DNA of 64,000 nucleotides from Prevotella sp. (GCA_017470055.1 JAFUFD010000020.1:115492-179491); one strand, 5' to 3'; numbered from the stretch's first letter, positions 8,785 through 18,562 are shown. Notes: generated by a model from the sequence alone, not told the origin. Numbers and translations are program-made.

Positions 8785-9861
8785 ATGGAAAACAAAAAGA
8801 CCTGTCTTTACGACAAGCATGTAGCCCTGGGGGCACTCATCTCTCCCTTCGGAGGCTTTGACATGCCTATCCAATACACGAATATCATAGATGAGCACCA
8901 GGCAGTACGCCAGCACTGTGGTGTCTTCGATGTCAGCCACATGGGCGAGGTCCTTGTCACGGGCAAAGAGGCGGAGCGTTATGTCAACCATATCTTCACC
9001 AATGATGTCAGGGGCATTCCCGCAGGCAAGATACTCTATGGCATGATGTGTTATGAGGATGGCGGTGTGGTCGACGACCTATTAGTATATAAGGTTGCGG
9101 ATGACCGTTTCCTCCTCGTCATCAACGCCTCGAACATCGACAAGGACTGGGAGTGGATTGAGCGACAAGCGAAGGATTTCGACATCACCCTGGAACATCA
9201 GAGCGACCTCTATGGGGAACTTGCCATTCAGGGTCCTGAGGCTGAGCAGGTGATGGAGCAGACATTAGGCATCCCCTGCCAGGAACTTACCTTCTATACC
9301 TTCAAGTGCATCAATGACATCATCGTGTCGAGAACGGGCTATACAGGAGAGGACGGCTTTGAGATCTATGCCAAGCCCGCACAAATCAATACCTATTGGG
9401 ACCAACTCATCGCCGCAGGTATCAAGCCTTGTGGACTGGGCTGCCGTGACACCCTGCGCTTCGAGGTGGGACTGCCCCTCTACGGGGATGAGTTATCGGA
9501 GACGATTACTCCTATCATGGCAGGCTTGGGCATCTTCGTCAAACTCGACAAGGAGGAGTTCATCGGCAAGGACGCCCTCACCCGTCAGAAAGCGGAGGGC
9601 GCACCCAAGAAACTCGTGGGCATTGAACTGCACGACAAGGCGATTCCCCGTCATGGCTATGCCGTATTGAAAGACGGGCAGCAGATCGGCGAGGTAACCA
9701 CAGGCTATCACACCATCTCCACCGACAAGAGTGTCTGCATGGCACTCATCGACAGTCCCTATGCCACCTTGGGCACGGAGGTGGATATCCAAATCCGTAA
9801 GAAGACCTTCGCAGGCACCGTCTGCAAGAAGCGCTTCTACGACAAGCATTACAAGAAATAA
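8785..9861 (+). CDS. gcvT: Glycine cleavage system T protein (aminomethyltransferase)
   Basis: At 358 residues this has standard GcvT length. It moves the methylene group from aminomethyl-lipoyl GcvH to tetrahydrofolate, releasing ammonia. Visible family features are the start KTCLYDKHVALGALISPFGG, the segment GVFDVSHMGEV with the conserved Asp, GYTGEDGFEIY, and GCRDTLRFEVGLPLYG. The C-terminal barrel (about 280-358) ends in KKRFYDKHYKK. It lies between lplA and gcvH in a six-gene operon. Cytoplasmic. Confidence 0.96.
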   Translation: MENKKTCLYDKHVALGALISPFGGFDMPIQYTNIIDEHQAVRQHCGVFDVSHMGEVLVTGKEAERYVNHIFTNDVRGIPAGKILYGMMCYEDGGVVDDLLVYKVADDRFLLVINASNIDKDWEWIERQAKDFDITLEHQSDLYGELAIQGPEAEQVMEQTLGIPCQELTFYTFKCINDIIVSRTGYTGEDGFEIYAKPAQINTYWDQLIAAGIKPCGLGCRDTLRFEVGLPLYGDELSETITPIMAGLGIFVKLDKEEFIGKDALTRQKAEGAPKKLVGIELHDKAIPRHGYAVLKDGQQIGEVTTGYHTISTDKSVCMALIDSPYATLGTEVDIQIRKKTFAGTVCKKRFYDKHYKK

Positions 9862-9901
9862 CCTACCAACCCTATTAATAATCCTAAAAACTATCGATAC
9901 A

Positions 9902-10282
9902 ATGGCAAAAGTAATTGAAGGACTCTATTACAGCGAGTCACACGAATACGTGAGAGTAGAAGGCGACTTTGGTTTCATCGGCATCACCGACTATGCCCAG
10001 AACGCCTTAGGCAATGTGGTATATGTCGACCTTCCAGAGGTGGACGATGAGGTAACGGCAGGCGAGGAGTTCGGTGCTGTGGAGAGCGTCAAGGCGGCAA
10101 GCGACCTGATGTCTCCCGTCAGTGGTACCGTCGTGGAGGTCAATGAGGCATTGGACGACCAGCCCGAACTCGTCAACCAGGACGCTTTCGCCAACTGGAT
10201 CATCAAAGTGGAGATCAGTGACAAGAGCGAACTTGACAACCTGATGGACGCCAAGGCTTACGCCGCTTTCTGTGAGAAGTAA
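9902..10282 (+). CDS. gcvH: Glycine cleavage system H protein
   Basis: The 126-residue lipoyl carrier shuttles the aminomethyl group among P, T and L proteins. The start MAKVIEGLYYSESHEYVRVE and the hallmark ESVKAASDL are typical; the lipoylated residue is Lys 64. The frame is open further upstream, to 9731, but that part overlaps gcvT; the ATG at 9902 gives the normal H-protein start. It lies 40 bases after gcvT and 27 before gcvPA. Confidence 0.97.
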   Translation: MAKVIEGLYYSESHEYVRVEGDFGFIGITDYAQNALGNVVYVDLPEVDDEVTAGEEFGAVESVKAASDLMSPVSGTVVEVNEALDDQPELVNQDAFANWIIKVEISDKSELDNLMDAKAYAAFCEK

Positions 10283-10309
10283 CTTTTTCCGAGACTACGA
10301 TATTGCGAC

Positions 10310-11641
10310 ATGTTTAAATATTTCCCGCATACAGAAAAGGACTTACAGGCGATGATGGAGAAAGTCGGGGTGAAGAGCCTTGACGACCTCTATACTGAAG
10401 TGCCTGAGGACATCCGCTTTCGTGGCGACTACCAGTTGCCCGAGCAGATGAGCGAGGTGGAGGTGCGCCAGTTATTTGAGACACTGGGCGAGCAGAACAG
10501 TACACTGAAGTGCTTCGCTGGTGCCGGTGTCTATGACCACTACACCCCTGCTGTCATTCCCGCATTGCTCAGCCGGTCGGAGTTCCTGACGAGTTACACC
10601 CCCTATCAGGCAGAGATCTCCCAGGGTACCCTCCACTATATCTTCGAATACCAGTCGATGATGGCGGAACTGACAGGCATGGACATCTCCAATGCCTCGA
10701 TGTACGACGGAGCCACCGCAGCCGCCGAGGCGGTGATGATGGCTGTTGCCGCTGGCAAGAAGCAGAACACCGTGCTCATCAGTGAGACCCTTGACCCGAA
10801 AGTGTTAAAAGTGATAGAGACCTATGCCCACTTCCACGGTATCCAACTGGAGATGATCCGACAGCAGGGCGGCATCACAGACAAGAGCCACCTCACTGAC
10901 CTGCTCGCCGAACACCAAGGAAATGTAGCAGGCATCCTCGTACAACAGCCCAACTATTACGGAATAGTCGAAGACTATAGCGGTTATGCCAAGGCGATCC
11001 ATGAGCAGAAGGGACTCTTCATCATGAGCAGCATCGCCGCCGACCTCGCTGTATTGAAGACCCCAGGCGAATGGGGTGCCGACATTGCGGTAGGCGATGG
11101 GCAGTCTTTAGGTATCCCGATGCAGTTTGGAGGTCCGTATGTAGGTTATATGTGCTGTACGGAGAAACTCATCCGCAAGATGCCGGGACGTATCGTTGGC
11201 ATGACACAGGACAACCGAGGGCAACGTGCCTTCGTATTGACCCTACAGGCTCGTGAGCAGCATATCCGTCGTCAGAAGGCGACCTCGAATATCTGCTCGA
11301 ACCAGAGTCTGATGGCACTCTGGGTGACCGTCTATCTATCGCTGATGGGCAAGGAGGGACTGCGTGAGGCCGCACAATTGTCGTATGCCGGAGCCCATTA
11401 CCTCTGTGAGAAACTGTTAGCGACGGAAGCATTCACACTTGTCTACGACCGTCCCTTCTTCAACGAGTTCGTAGTGCGTTATAAGAATGAGAACGAAACC
11501 GTTGATGAATTAATAGAAAGGATGACGGAGCAAGGGTATTTCGCTGGTGTGAGGGTCGCTGACGACCAGTTGATGATTGCCGTCACTGAGAAGAGAAGCA
11601 AAGAGGATATTGACAACTTCATCAAAGAACTAAAACCATGA
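10310..11641 (+). CDS. gcvPA: Glycine dehydrogenase (decarboxylating) subunit 1
   Basis: A 443-residue protein equivalent to the N-terminal half of single-chain P protein. With GcvPB it forms the PLP enzyme that decarboxylates glycine and loads the aminomethyl group onto GcvH. Family features include FAGAGVYDHYTPAVIP, TPYQAEISQGTLHYIFEYQ, and SNASMYDGATAAAEA near the active-site cleft. Like other subunit 1 proteins, it lacks the PLP lysine. Its last four bases overlap gcvPB as ATGA, suggesting coupled translation and 1:1 assembly. Confidence 0.96.
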   Translation: MFKYFPHTEKDLQAMMEKVGVKSLDDLYTEVPEDIRFRGDYQLPEQMSEVEVRQLFETLGEQNSTLKCFAGAGVYDHYTPAVIPALLSRSEFLTSYTPYQAEISQGTLHYIFEYQSMMAELTGMDISNASMYDGATAAAEAVMMAVAAGKKQNTVLISETLDPKVLKVIETYAHFHGIQLEMIRQQGGITDKSHLTDLLAEHQGNVAGILVQQPNYYGIVEDYSGYAKAIHEQKGLFIMSSIAADLAVLKTPGEWGADIAVGDGQSLGIPMQFGGPYVGYMCCTEKLIRKMPGRIVGMTQDNRGQRAFVLTLQAREQHIRRQKATSNICSNQSLMALWVTVYLSLMGKEGLREAAQLSYAGAHYLCEKLLATEAFTLVYDRPFFNEFVVRYKNENETVDELIERMTEQGYFAGVRVADDQLMIAVTEKRSKEDIDNFIKELKP

Positions 11642-13050
11642 ATAATCGATTATACGGAAACCTGATTTTCGAACTCTCAAAGAAGGGACGCAAGGGTTAC
11701 TCCTTGCCCAAGAACCGTTTCGGTGACTACGAGATACCTGCTGACATGCAACGCCAGGAGGTAGCGCAGTTGCCCGAATGCGACGAGATGACAGTGGTAC
11801 GCCACTATACTAACCTGTCGGCGAATAACTTCGGAGTAGACAATGGTTTCTATCCATTAGGTTCCTGCACGATGAAGTATAACCCAAAGATCAACGAGGA
11901 GATAGCGGCACTCCCTCCATTTGCCAACCTGCATCCCTTACAGCCCCAAGAGACAACGAAAGGCGCACAGGCGGTATGTACGTTATTGAAGAAAGCACTC
12001 TGTGAACTGACGGGGCTTGCTGACTTCACCCTCAAGCCCTTTGCCGGTGCCCATGGTGAACTGACGGGGCTCATGGTTATTCGTGGCTACCACGAGAGCC
12101 GTGGCGACAGCAAGCGCACCAAGGTCATCGTCCCAGACTCCGCCCATGGCACCAATCCTGCCTCAGCAGCAGTATGCGGACTGGAGATCCTGGAGGTGAA
12201 GTCAACGGCGGAGGGCTTAGTAGACATAGTAGACTTAGAGAAAATAGTCAACATAGAAGGTCCTAATATCGCCGCCATGATGATGACCAACCCCAACACC
12301 CTTGGGCTCTTTGAGCGAGACATCCCCAAGATAGCCAACCTCATCCATGACTGTGGCGGACTGATGTACTACGACGGTGCCAACCTCAACCCGATGCTGG
12401 GTGCCTGTCGCCCTGGCGACATGGGTTTCGACGTGATGCACATCAACCTGCATAAGACGTTCTCCACCCCTCATGGCGGTGGTGGTCCTGGCAGCGGTCC
12501 TGTCGGTGTCCGCAAAGGACTGGAGCCATTCCTGCCCTACGTCAGCCCATACGAGAGTGGCAACTTCGCTGTCGTGATGCGTGCCTATTCCTATATCCTG
12601 ACCTTAGGCAGGGAGAACATCAAACAGGTCGGTCCTCTCGCCACGCTGAATGCCAACTATATCAAGGAGTGCCTGAAGGATGTCTATGAACTCCCTATCG
12701 ACGGGCTCTGCAAACATGAGTTCGTGTTCGACGGACTGAAAGACAAGTCGACGGGTGTCACCACCATGGACGTGGCGAAACGCCTGTTGGACTATGGCTA
12801 CCACGCTCCCACCATCTACTTCCCCCTGCTCTTCCATGAGAGTCTTATGATTGAGCCGACGGAGAACGAGTCGAAAGACACGATTGACGGTTTTATCACC
12901 GTGATGCGGAAGATCGCCGAGGAGGCAAAGACGGATCCAGAACTGGTGAAGAGCGCCCCCCACCACACACCCATCGGACGGGTGGATGACGTGCTTGCCG
13001 CAAAACATCCGATTGTGACTTATAAGCAAATGATCCATGACAACAACTGA
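11638..13050 (+). CDS. gcvPB: Glycine dehydrogenase (decarboxylating) subunit 2
   Basis: The 470-residue catalytic half of the split P protein. The PLP-binding Lys is at 273 in MHINLHKTF, followed by the glycine-rich loop STPHGGGGPGSGP. Other conserved parts are NNFGVDNGFYPLGSCTMKYN near 63-82 and IVPDSAHGTNPASAA. The split P protein is common in Bacteroidetes and many other bacteria. Its 3' end overlaps lpd by 14 bases. Confidence 0.97.
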   Translation: MNNRLYGNLIFELSKKGRKGYSLPKNRFGDYEIPADMQRQEVAQLPECDEMTVVRHYTNLSANNFGVDNGFYPLGSCTMKYNPKINEEIAALPPFANLHPLQPQETTKGAQAVCTLLKKALCELTGLADFTLKPFAGAHGELTGLMVIRGYHESRGDSKRTKVIVPDSAHGTNPASAAVCGLEILEVKSTAEGLVDIVDLEKIVNIEGPNIAAMMMTNPNTLGLFERDIPKIANLIHDCGGLMYYDGANLNPMLGACRPGDMGFDVMHINLHKTFSTPHGGGGPGSGPVGVRKGLEPFLPYVSPYESGNFAVVMRAYSYILTLGRENIKQVGPLATLNANYIKECLKDVYELPIDGLCKHEFVFDGLKDKSTGVTTMDVAKRLLDYGYHAPTIYFPLLFHESLMIEPTENESKDTIDGFITVMRKIAEEAKTDPELVKSAPHHTPIGRVDDVLAAKHPIVTYKQMIHDNN

Positions 13051-14281
13051 CCTTATCATCATCGGCGCGGGACCTGGTGGTTACCGCGCCGCTGAATATG
13101 CGGCAAAGAACGGACTGCAAGTCGTCATCGTCGAACAGGACGAGGTAGGAGGTACTTGTCTGAACAGAGGGTGTATCCCTACCAAGACGTATGTCCATGC
13201 CACTACCTTCCAAGAGGCTTTCGAGCGACAACAGCAGGTAGTAGCGCAACTGCGCAGTGGTGTGGAGCAGATTCTCAGTGCCCCAGGTATCACCCTCGTC
13301 CGTGGCACCGCTACCTTCATGGACGCTCATACCGTCCGTGTATGCAGCGACCAAGTCGCTGCACAGGAGTACACTGCCCCCCATGTCATCATCGCCACAG
13401 GAAGCAGTGCGAGACTATTGCCCCTGCCCGACATCAACGACCCACGCCTTGTCACCTCCACTGAACTGCTGCGACGCACTACCCTACCAAAACGCCTTAC
13501 TATCATCGGCGCAGGTGTCATCGGCATGGAGTTCGCCAGTATCTTCAACCGTTTCGGTTCTGAGGTGACGGTCATTGAGTATCTCAAGGAATGCCTACCT
13601 ATGCTTGACAGCGATATTGCCAAGCGATTGCGTAAGTTGTTGGAGAAGAGAGGCATTAAGTTCCAGATGAAAACTGCCGTACAATCCCTCAAGGATCTGG
13701 ATGCCGATGTGATCTTGATGGCAACAGGTCGCAAGCCAAATATCAGTGAGGACTTCCAACAGGCAGGCTTCGAGTATGACGGGCGTAAAGGCATTACCGT
13801 AGACAATAACTTCGAGACAACGATCAAGGGCATCTACGCCATTGGTGACGTGAATGGTAGACAGATGCTTGCCCATGCCGCTGAGATGCAGGCGATGCGC
13901 ACCGTCAACCATATCATGGGGAAAACGGACGGTATCCGTTTCGACATCATGCCTGCCGCCATCTTCACGGAGCCGGAGGCTGCGTGTGTGGGACCCTCAG
14001 AGGACCAGTTAAAGGAACAAGGTATCGAGTATGTCTGTAAGAAGGCTTTCTGGCGTGCCAATGGAAAGGCACAGGCGATGGGAGAGACGGAGGGAATGCT
14101 GAAACTCTTTGTCGCCACGGACGACCGTATCATCGGCTGCCATGCCTACGGTGCCCATGCCGCCGACCTCATACAAGAATGCAGTGCCCTTATGTGCAAG
14201 GACACTACACGCTCAGAATTACATGATATGATACATATCCACCCCACCCTCAGCGAGATACTGAAAGCGGCAACGGAGTAG
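13037..14281 (+). CDS. lpdA: Dihydrolipoyl dehydrogenase, unusually short
   Basis: This FAD disulfide reductase re-oxidises dihydrolipoyl GcvH (the L protein) with NAD. The FAD motif GAGPGGYRAAEYA starts near residue 10, the redox pair is C41 and C46 in GGTCLNRGCIPTK, the NAD motif is GAGVIGMEFAS, and ATGRKPN and IYAIGDVNG follow. The catalytic pair is H402/E407 in HPTLSE. At 414 residues it is about 50 shorter than usual. Part of the loss is visible: after GIKFQMKTAVQSL only a few residues precede DADVILMATGRKPN, so most of a beta-hairpin between the NAD-domain strands is missing. All catalytic residues remain, so it is probably active. It is the last gene of the operon. Confidence 0.93.
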   Translation: MTTTDLIIIGAGPGGYRAAEYAAKNGLQVVIVEQDEVGGTCLNRGCIPTKTYVHATTFQEAFERQQQVVAQLRSGVEQILSAPGITLVRGTATFMDAHTVRVCSDQVAAQEYTAPHVIIATGSSARLLPLPDINDPRLVTSTELLRRTTLPKRLTIIGAGVIGMEFASIFNRFGSEVTVIEYLKECLPMLDSDIAKRLRKLLEKRGIKFQMKTAVQSLKDLDADVILMATGRKPNISEDFQQAGFEYDGRKGITVDNNFETTIKGIYAIGDVNGRQMLAHAAEMQAMRTVNHIMGKTDGIRFDIMPAAIFTEPEAACVGPSEDQLKEQGIEYVCKKAFWRANGKAQAMGETEGMLKLFVATDDRIIGCHAYGAHAADLIQECSALMCKDTTRSELHDMIHIHPTLSEILKAATE

Positions 14282-14288
14282 CCATTGG

Positions 14289-14861
14289 CTAATTATCAGG
14301 ATCACCTAAGTAGTGATACTCCTTGATATTGGGGTTCTCACCTACATACTCATCCTGTGGCATAGGATCGATGAGTCGCTCTTTGTTATAGTTCTTGATT
14401 GTACTGACAAAGAGGATGATATCACTATACTTCACGGTAGGGATAACCAGATTGAAGATACCGATACCCACTCGAATACCCTCAGCACTCAGATTGTTGC
14501 GCAGACGGGCTGTAGAGTAGAAACTATGGCGATAGATCTCCAACTTGTTATACTTGTGGAAAGCCTCCATCGCCTCTTTGTCGTTGAAAGTGGAATCTGC
14601 TTCCGTGAAGATACGGGAGAAGTTTGCCACCGCATCATCGATACCATCACCTTTAATGCTGTCATTCTCCTGGATGCACTCACGGATATTATCCATCATC
14701 TCCGTCTGCATCTTCCCATCGGAAGGAACGGTCATGACGGCTATCACGAAGAGGATGCCGAGGAATACGAGGAGAATAATAATTTTTCCCAAACAACTGT
14801 GGTAAAACTCTTGAGCCACAGATTGCTGTGTACGATATGAGTTTCTTGCGTCTTGTTCCAT
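14289..14861 (-). CDS. Hypothetical single-pass membrane protein
   Basis: The 190-residue product has one strong membrane segment at about 25-46 (IIILLVFLGILFVIAVM), preceded by a short N-terminal region, so most of the protein should face the periplasm. The C-terminal part has a mixed strand-rich look (GIRVGIGIFNLVIPTVKYSD). It faintly resembles small DUF4359-like membrane proteins, but I cannot assign a family. It is the last gene of the minus operon behind folE (22-base gap) and converges on lpdA with a seven-base gap. Confidence 0.75.
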   Translation of the reverse strand: MEQDARNSYRTQQSVAQEFYHSCLGKIIILLVFLGILFVIAVMTVPSDGKMQTEMMDNIRECIQENDSIKGDGIDDAVANFSRIFTEADSTFNDKEAMEAFHKYNKLEIYRHSFYSTARLRNNLSAEGIRVGIGIFNLVIPTVKYSDIILFVSTIKNYNKERLIDPMPQDEYVGENPNIKEYHYLGDPDN

Positions 14862-14883
14862 GATGTAAAGGTATTAATGTTTT

Positions 14884-15465
14884 CTATGAATTATGTATAA
14901 GGTTCATAAATTCCTGTCTGGTCTTTGCCTGATTGAAAGCCCCACTGAAATCACTTGTCGTCGTGACAGAGTTCTGCTTCTCAACACCACGCATCTGCAT
15001 ACACATATGTCGCGCCTCCACGACCACCATCACCCCTAAGGGATGGAGCGTCTGCTCGATGCACTCCTTGATCTGGAGGGTCATACGCTCCTGCACTTGC
15101 AGCCGATGGGCATAGATATCCACCACACGGGCAATCTTTGAGAGCCCAGTGATATAGCCGTTAGGGATATAGGCGACGTGCGCCTTGCCGTAAAAAGGCA
15201 GCATGTGGTGCTCACAGAGTGAGAAGAAGTCAATGTCCTTGACGATGACCATCTGGCTGTAGTTCTCTTTGAAGAGAGCACTACGAAGAACCTCATGGGC
15301 ATCCATCGAATAACCCTGGGTCAGCACCTGCATCGCCTTTGCCACACGCATGGGGGTCTTCAACAGTCCCTCACGCTCAGGATCCTCCCCTAACAGGGTC
15401 AGCACCTCTTTATAATGTGCGGCGAGTTCGTCAAGCCCTTCTCTGTATTCTGGTTCTGTGCTCAT
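14884..15465 (-). CDS. folE: GTP cyclohydrolase I
   Basis: The 193-residue zinc enzyme converts GTP to 7,8-dihydroneopterin triphosphate, the entry to folate and possibly queuosine-type pathways. The signature [20 protein letters not shown] covers 82-101, with zinc ligands C84 and H87 plus C155 (RHMCMQMRG). The C-terminal GTP-binding part is complete ([12 protein letters not shown]). Its ATG shares an A with the stop of the SPOR gene (TAATG at 15463-15467), so translation is probably coupled. Folate made here would feed the tetrahydrofolate used by GcvT, a loose thematic link. Confidence 0.96.
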   Translation of the reverse strand: MSTEPEYREGLDELAAHYKEVLTLLGEDPEREGLLKTPMRVAKAMQVLTQGYSMDAHEVLRSALFKENYSQMVIVKDIDFFSLCEHHMLPFYGKAHVAYIPNGYITGLSKIARVVDIYAHRLQVQERMTLQIKECIEQTLHPLGVMVVVEARHMCMQMRGVEKQNSVTTTSDFSGAFNQAKTRQEFMNLIHNS

Positions 15466-16046
15466 TAGTATGCTACTGATATTTTACCTTTGACAATAGA
15501 TGCCTGTTTATAGCCCATGTTCTGCAACCTGACCATCATCTGATGGGCCTCCTCGTAGGTACGGAAATTACCCACACGACAAATCCACCGTGGAGAGTAG
15601 AAATGGACATAGACGGCAATATTAGGGAATTGCGCTCTGATATTATTCCGTGCCTGTTCCGCCATCTGACGATCCTTGCGTGAGTTACCACCCGCAAAAG
15701 CCTGTACCCGATAGCCGGTGATCTTACGAGTGGCTGTTGTTGTCGGCTGCGTATTAGCATCAGTAACCTCGCTTTTCAGAGGAGTCTGTTGGGCTGTAGT
15801 AGGATTCTTAGTTTGAGTGCCATTATCTTTTGATGGCTCTGTCTTCTTACCATCGTTACTCTTGGCAGGTTGCTGTACGCCCGTTGCAGTCGGGTCGTTC
15901 ACCAGTTGATCGATATCGGTGCTCTGGTGAATAGTCACAGTACCCTTTCCCTCCGCCTTCTTCTGTACACGATCGGTAAAAGTCTGTGCGTTGGCATGAG
16001 TCACCATGCCAACACACAGGATAAATATAGAGATGATCCGTCTCAT
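15465..16046 (-). CDS. Exported SPOR-domain protein
   Basis: This protein of 193 residues has a signal peptide ending near ANAQ, a Thr/Gln/Asn-rich low-complexity linker (about 55-110) and a C-terminal SPOR domain (about 112-193: [20 protein letters not shown], then [15 protein letters not shown]). SPOR domains bind denuded glycan strands at division sites in the periplasm. I chose ATG at 16046 because it overlaps the upstream stop as TAATG; an ATG at 16055 in the same frame would overlap the previous gene further. Role in cell division is inferred from the domain. Confidence 0.88.
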   Translation of the reverse strand: MRRIISIFILCVGMVTHANAQTFTDRVQKKAEGKGTVTIHQSTDIDQLVNDPTATGVQQPAKSNDGKKTEPSKDNGTQTKNPTTAQQTPLKSEVTDANTQPTTTATRKITGYRVQAFAGGNSRKDRQMAEQARNNIRAQFPNIAVYVHFYSPRWICRVGNFRTYEEAHQMMVRLQNMGYKQASIVKGKISVAY

Positions 16047-16804
16047 TATTTCCAAGCGTCGATAATGCCCTTGAAGTCAGCACACTTCAGAGAAGCACCA
16101 CCAATCAGACCACCGTCGATGTCAGGCTTAGCGAAGAGTTCTGGAGCATTGGAAGCCTTACAACTGCCACCATACAGGATGCTGGTGTCCTCAGCAACGT
16201 CCTTGCCATACTTGTCTGCGATAATAGAGCGGATATAGGCGTGGATCTCCTCTGCCTGCTCAGCGGTAGCGGTCTTACCAGTACCGATAGCCCAAATTGG
16301 CTCATAGGCAATCACGATCTTACGGAAGTCCTCCTCACTGAGGTTGAAGACACTGCCCTCCAACTCAGCCTTGACGACCTCGTTCTGCTTGTTAGCCTCA
16401 CGCTCCTCCAGGGTCTCACCGATACAGAAGATCACTTTCAGACCATTCTTCAGGGCGAGCAGCACCTTCTCCTTCAGAATCTCGGGAGTCTCCTTATAAT
16501 ACTCACGACGCTCAGAGTGACCAAGGATGACATACTGAGCACCCGTGCTCTTCACCATCTCAGCGGACACCTCACCAGTGAAAGCACCCTTCTCCTTGTC
16601 GGCACAGTTCTCTGCGCCAAGTCCAATCACGTCCTGGTTGATGACCTGAGCGACAGAGGCAAGGTGGATGAATGGTGTGCAGATCACAACACCACAGTTG
16701 GGTTTGTCGGCAGCAAGTGCCTCATTCAACTCTTTGGCAAGAGCAACACCTTCTTGCAGGTTCAGGTTCATCTTCCAGTTTCCTGCTACAATTTTCTTTC
16801 TCAT
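16046..16804 (-). CDS. tpiA: Triosephosphate isomerase (domain or internal-start product)
   Basis: From the ATG at 16804 the frame gives 252 residues, exactly a standard [11 protein letters not shown] with Lys 11, ILGHSERR with the electrophilic His 96, and [11 protein letters not shown] with the catalytic Glu 168. It interconverts dihydroxyacetone phosphate and glyceraldehyde 3-phosphate in glycolysis. There is no stop codon between this and the upstream DoxX-like gene, so it may be made as a fusion, from the internal ATG, or both. The AT-rich run before the ATG (AAAACGTAAAGAT) looks like an ordinary Bacteroidetes leader, which favours a separate start. Confidence 0.9.
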   Translation of the reverse strand: MRKKIVAGNWKMNLNLQEGVALAKELNEALAADKPNCGVVICTPFIHLASVAQVINQDVIGLGAENCADKEKGAFTGEVSAEMVKSTGAQYVILGHSERREYYKETPEILKEKVLLALKNGLKVIFCIGETLEEREANKQNEVVKAELEGSVFNLSEEDFRKIVIAYEPIWAIGTGKTATAEQAEEIHAYIRSIIADKYGKDVAEDTSILYGGSCKASNAPELFAKPDIDGGLIGGASLKCADFKGIIDAWK

Positions 16805-17971
16805 ATCTTTACGTTTTAAAATTTGATATAGTTTATTTGATTTTTCCTTTTTCTTCACCCAACGTGACCACGCCCACAAACGGTCGGCAATCGTGAGCAG
16901 GACGAGGGGCAACACGTACCATAGAATGATGGTCATAATCTTCTTAGGCACAGAGTCCTCTGGCATTTGTCCTATCTCCGCTTTCTCCAATGGTTGCACC
17001 AGCATCGTCTCATCGGGTAAGTTGTTGTTACTCCACTTACGAATCACTTTGCCGTCATGCAACAGGAGCAGTCCCGGATTGCTGCGTATCATCGTTTTCA
17101 GCACGACATCGTCCGTCATACAGAACTCATATTCCGCTCCTGTGCCATTTTTCCATCGGGTAACGGCTCGCTCACCACTTGCCGTCAGGCAATAGAACGG
17201 ATAGCCTCTCTCCTGTGCGTACTCAAACACCTGATTGATTTTATCAAACTGGCTCTCGTCAGCCTGTTCCAGATGAGGCGAGGCAAGCAGGAAGACATAC
17301 CCTCTCTGACTCAATAGCGAGTCTGTGATGTCCGTACCATCCTGACGCTCCATAAAGAGATCAACATAAGGCGACTCCTCACCCTCCAGCATCTGTTGCC
17401 ATCCCTTTCGCAAATCAGCCCCCACATGATAGGGACGGAAATCGAAATAAGGCAGGTCATAGATCGCTTTTCCCGATACGATAAGGATGAACAGTGCCGT
17501 GTAGTTCATCACAATCCATTGGTTGGAATGCGACACGAAGCGCATCATCTCCAACGGTTGCCATGCCACCAACAAGGCACAGGCAAGCAGCACCACATTC
17601 TTCCAGAAAGTCTGCCAGTTAGTGAGTACGATAGCATCACCAAAACAGCCACAATCGCTAATGGGATTCGCTATGGCGAGCCACAGTGTCAGGGGTGTCA
17701 TGATAATGAGCCAAACCACGATAATGCGTGACACTACACGACGGCGGATGGCAAATAACAGGCAGATGCCGAGCCAGAACTCGGCTGCCGACAGCAGGAC
17801 TGAAACGACGAGCGACAGGAAGTCTGGGACCACATGCGCTAAGTGCATCGCTGCCAGATAGTCGGCTATCTTGTATTGTGTGCCCATCGGGTCCACTGCC
17901 TTGACGAATCCTGAGAGGATAAAGGTCACGGCGACCACGAAACGGGCGGTATTTACCAAAATCTTCCTCAT
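16046..17971 (-). CDS. DoxX-like membrane protein in frame with triosephosphate isomerase
   Basis: The open frame is 641 residues. Residues 1-389 form a membrane protein with a DoxX/MauE-like bundle of four helices (about 5-160: [19 protein letters not shown] and the CGCFG motif at about 108-112), a soluble periplasmic-looking middle part (about 185-340) and a last membrane helix (about 345-368). A lysine-rich tail then runs straight into TPI with no stop. Separate genes in this order are common in Bacteroidales, where the first is the BT_3928-type protein. Translation is coupled to the DUF1599 gene by ATGA at 17968-17971. If fused, the TPI part would sit on the cytoplasmic face. A lost base in the A-rich tail could also have removed the stop. 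Confidence 0.75.
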   Translation of the reverse strand: MRKILVNTARFVVAVTFILSGFVKAVDPMGTQYKIADYLAAMHLAHVVPDFLSLVVSVLLSAAEFWLGICLLFAIRRRVVSRIIVVWLIIMTPLTLWLAIANPISDCGCFGDAIVLTNWQTFWKNVVLLACALLVAWQPLEMMRFVSHSNQWIVMNYTALFILIVSGKAIYDLPYFDFRPYHVGADLRKGWQQMLEGEESPYVDLFMERQDGTDITDSLLSQRGYVFLLASPHLEQADESQFDKINQVFEYAQERGYPFYCLTASGERAVTRWKNGTGAEYEFCMTDDVVLKTMIRSNPGLLLLHDGKVIRKWSNNNLPDETMLVQPLEKAEIGQMPEDSVPKKIMTIILWYVLPLVLLTIADRLWAWSRWVKKKEKSNKLYQILKRKDMRKKIVAGNWKMNLNLQEGVALAKELNEALAADKPNCGVVICTPFIHLASVAQVINQDVIGLGAENCADKEKGAFTGEVSAEMVKSTGAQYVILGHSERREYYKETPEILKEKVLLALKNGLKVIFCIGETLEEREANKQNEVVKAELEGSVFNLSEEDFRKIVIAYEPIWAIGTGKTATAEQAEEIHAYIRSIIADKYGKDVAEDTSILYGGSCKASNAPELFAKPDIDGGLIGGASLKCADFKGIIDAWK

Positions 17972-18522
17972 CCCTCCTCACTCAACTTAATCGCTCCGAA
18001 GACCGCATAGTTGATGATATCCATATAGTTGGCGTCAATGCCTTCACTGACAAGGGTGTCGCCTTGGAGATTCTCTATCTCCTTGACACGCTCTATCTTG
18101 GTGAGGATGAAGTCGGTATAACTGCTGACACGCATACCACGCCATGCCTCGTCGTAGTCATGGTTCTTGCGCTTCATCAGTTCTAATGCCTCCAAGGCAT
18201 AGCGGTCATAGAGTGCTATCGCTTCCTTGGGCTGCATGTCAACAGTATCAGAGAAACCATGTGCCAGTTGGATAAGCCCCACAATCCCGTAGTTAATCAA
18301 GGCGATGAACTCAGGGCGAACACCTTCTCCCACCAGCGACTCCTTTTTGATCTCCAAGGAACGGATCCGCTTTGCCTTGATAAACAGTTGGTCTGTCAGC
18401 GACTGGGGGCGCAGGATTCGCCATGAAGCCCCGTAGTCATGGAGTTTCTTCTCAAACAAGTTACGGCATTCTTGCATCACCTGCTCAAACTGCACGTTCG
18501 TTTTCTCGTTTTCTTTTGCCAT
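17968..18522 (-). CDS. DUF1599 tandem-domain protein
   Basis: The 184-residue protein holds two copies of the DUF1599 domain (a nucleotide-modification-associated domain). Compare [18 protein letters not shown] at about 16-33 with [18 protein letters not shown] at about 108-125; each is followed by a helical SL/YTD...K..RI...E segment and ends INYG/INYA. The frame is open back to 18612, but the promoter at 18532-18562 lies inside that extension, so ATG at 18522 ([10 protein letters not shown]) is the right start. It leads the operon DUF1599, DoxX-TPI, SPOR, folE. The biochemical role is unknown. Confidence 0.88.
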   Translation of the reverse strand: MAKENEKTNVQFEQVMQECRNLFEKKLHDYGASWRILRPQSLTDQLFIKAKRIRSLEIKKESLVGEGVRPEFIALINYGIVGLIQLAHGFSDTVDMQPKEAIALYDRYALEALELMKRKNHDYDEAWRGMRVSSYTDFILTKIERVKEIENLQGDTLVSEGIDANYMDIINYAVFGAIKLSEEG

Positions 18523-18531
18523 ATTCGGGTA

Positions 18532-18562
18532 CAAAGTTACGAAATGTTGAGCGAAATACAAA
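18532..18562 (-). promoter_or_regulatory. Promoter of the DUF1599-tpiA-folE operon
   Basis: On the minus strand, TTTG (18559-18562), 19 bases, TAACTTTG (18532-18539). It predicts a very short leader of about four bases to the ATG at 18522. Confidence 0.65.
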
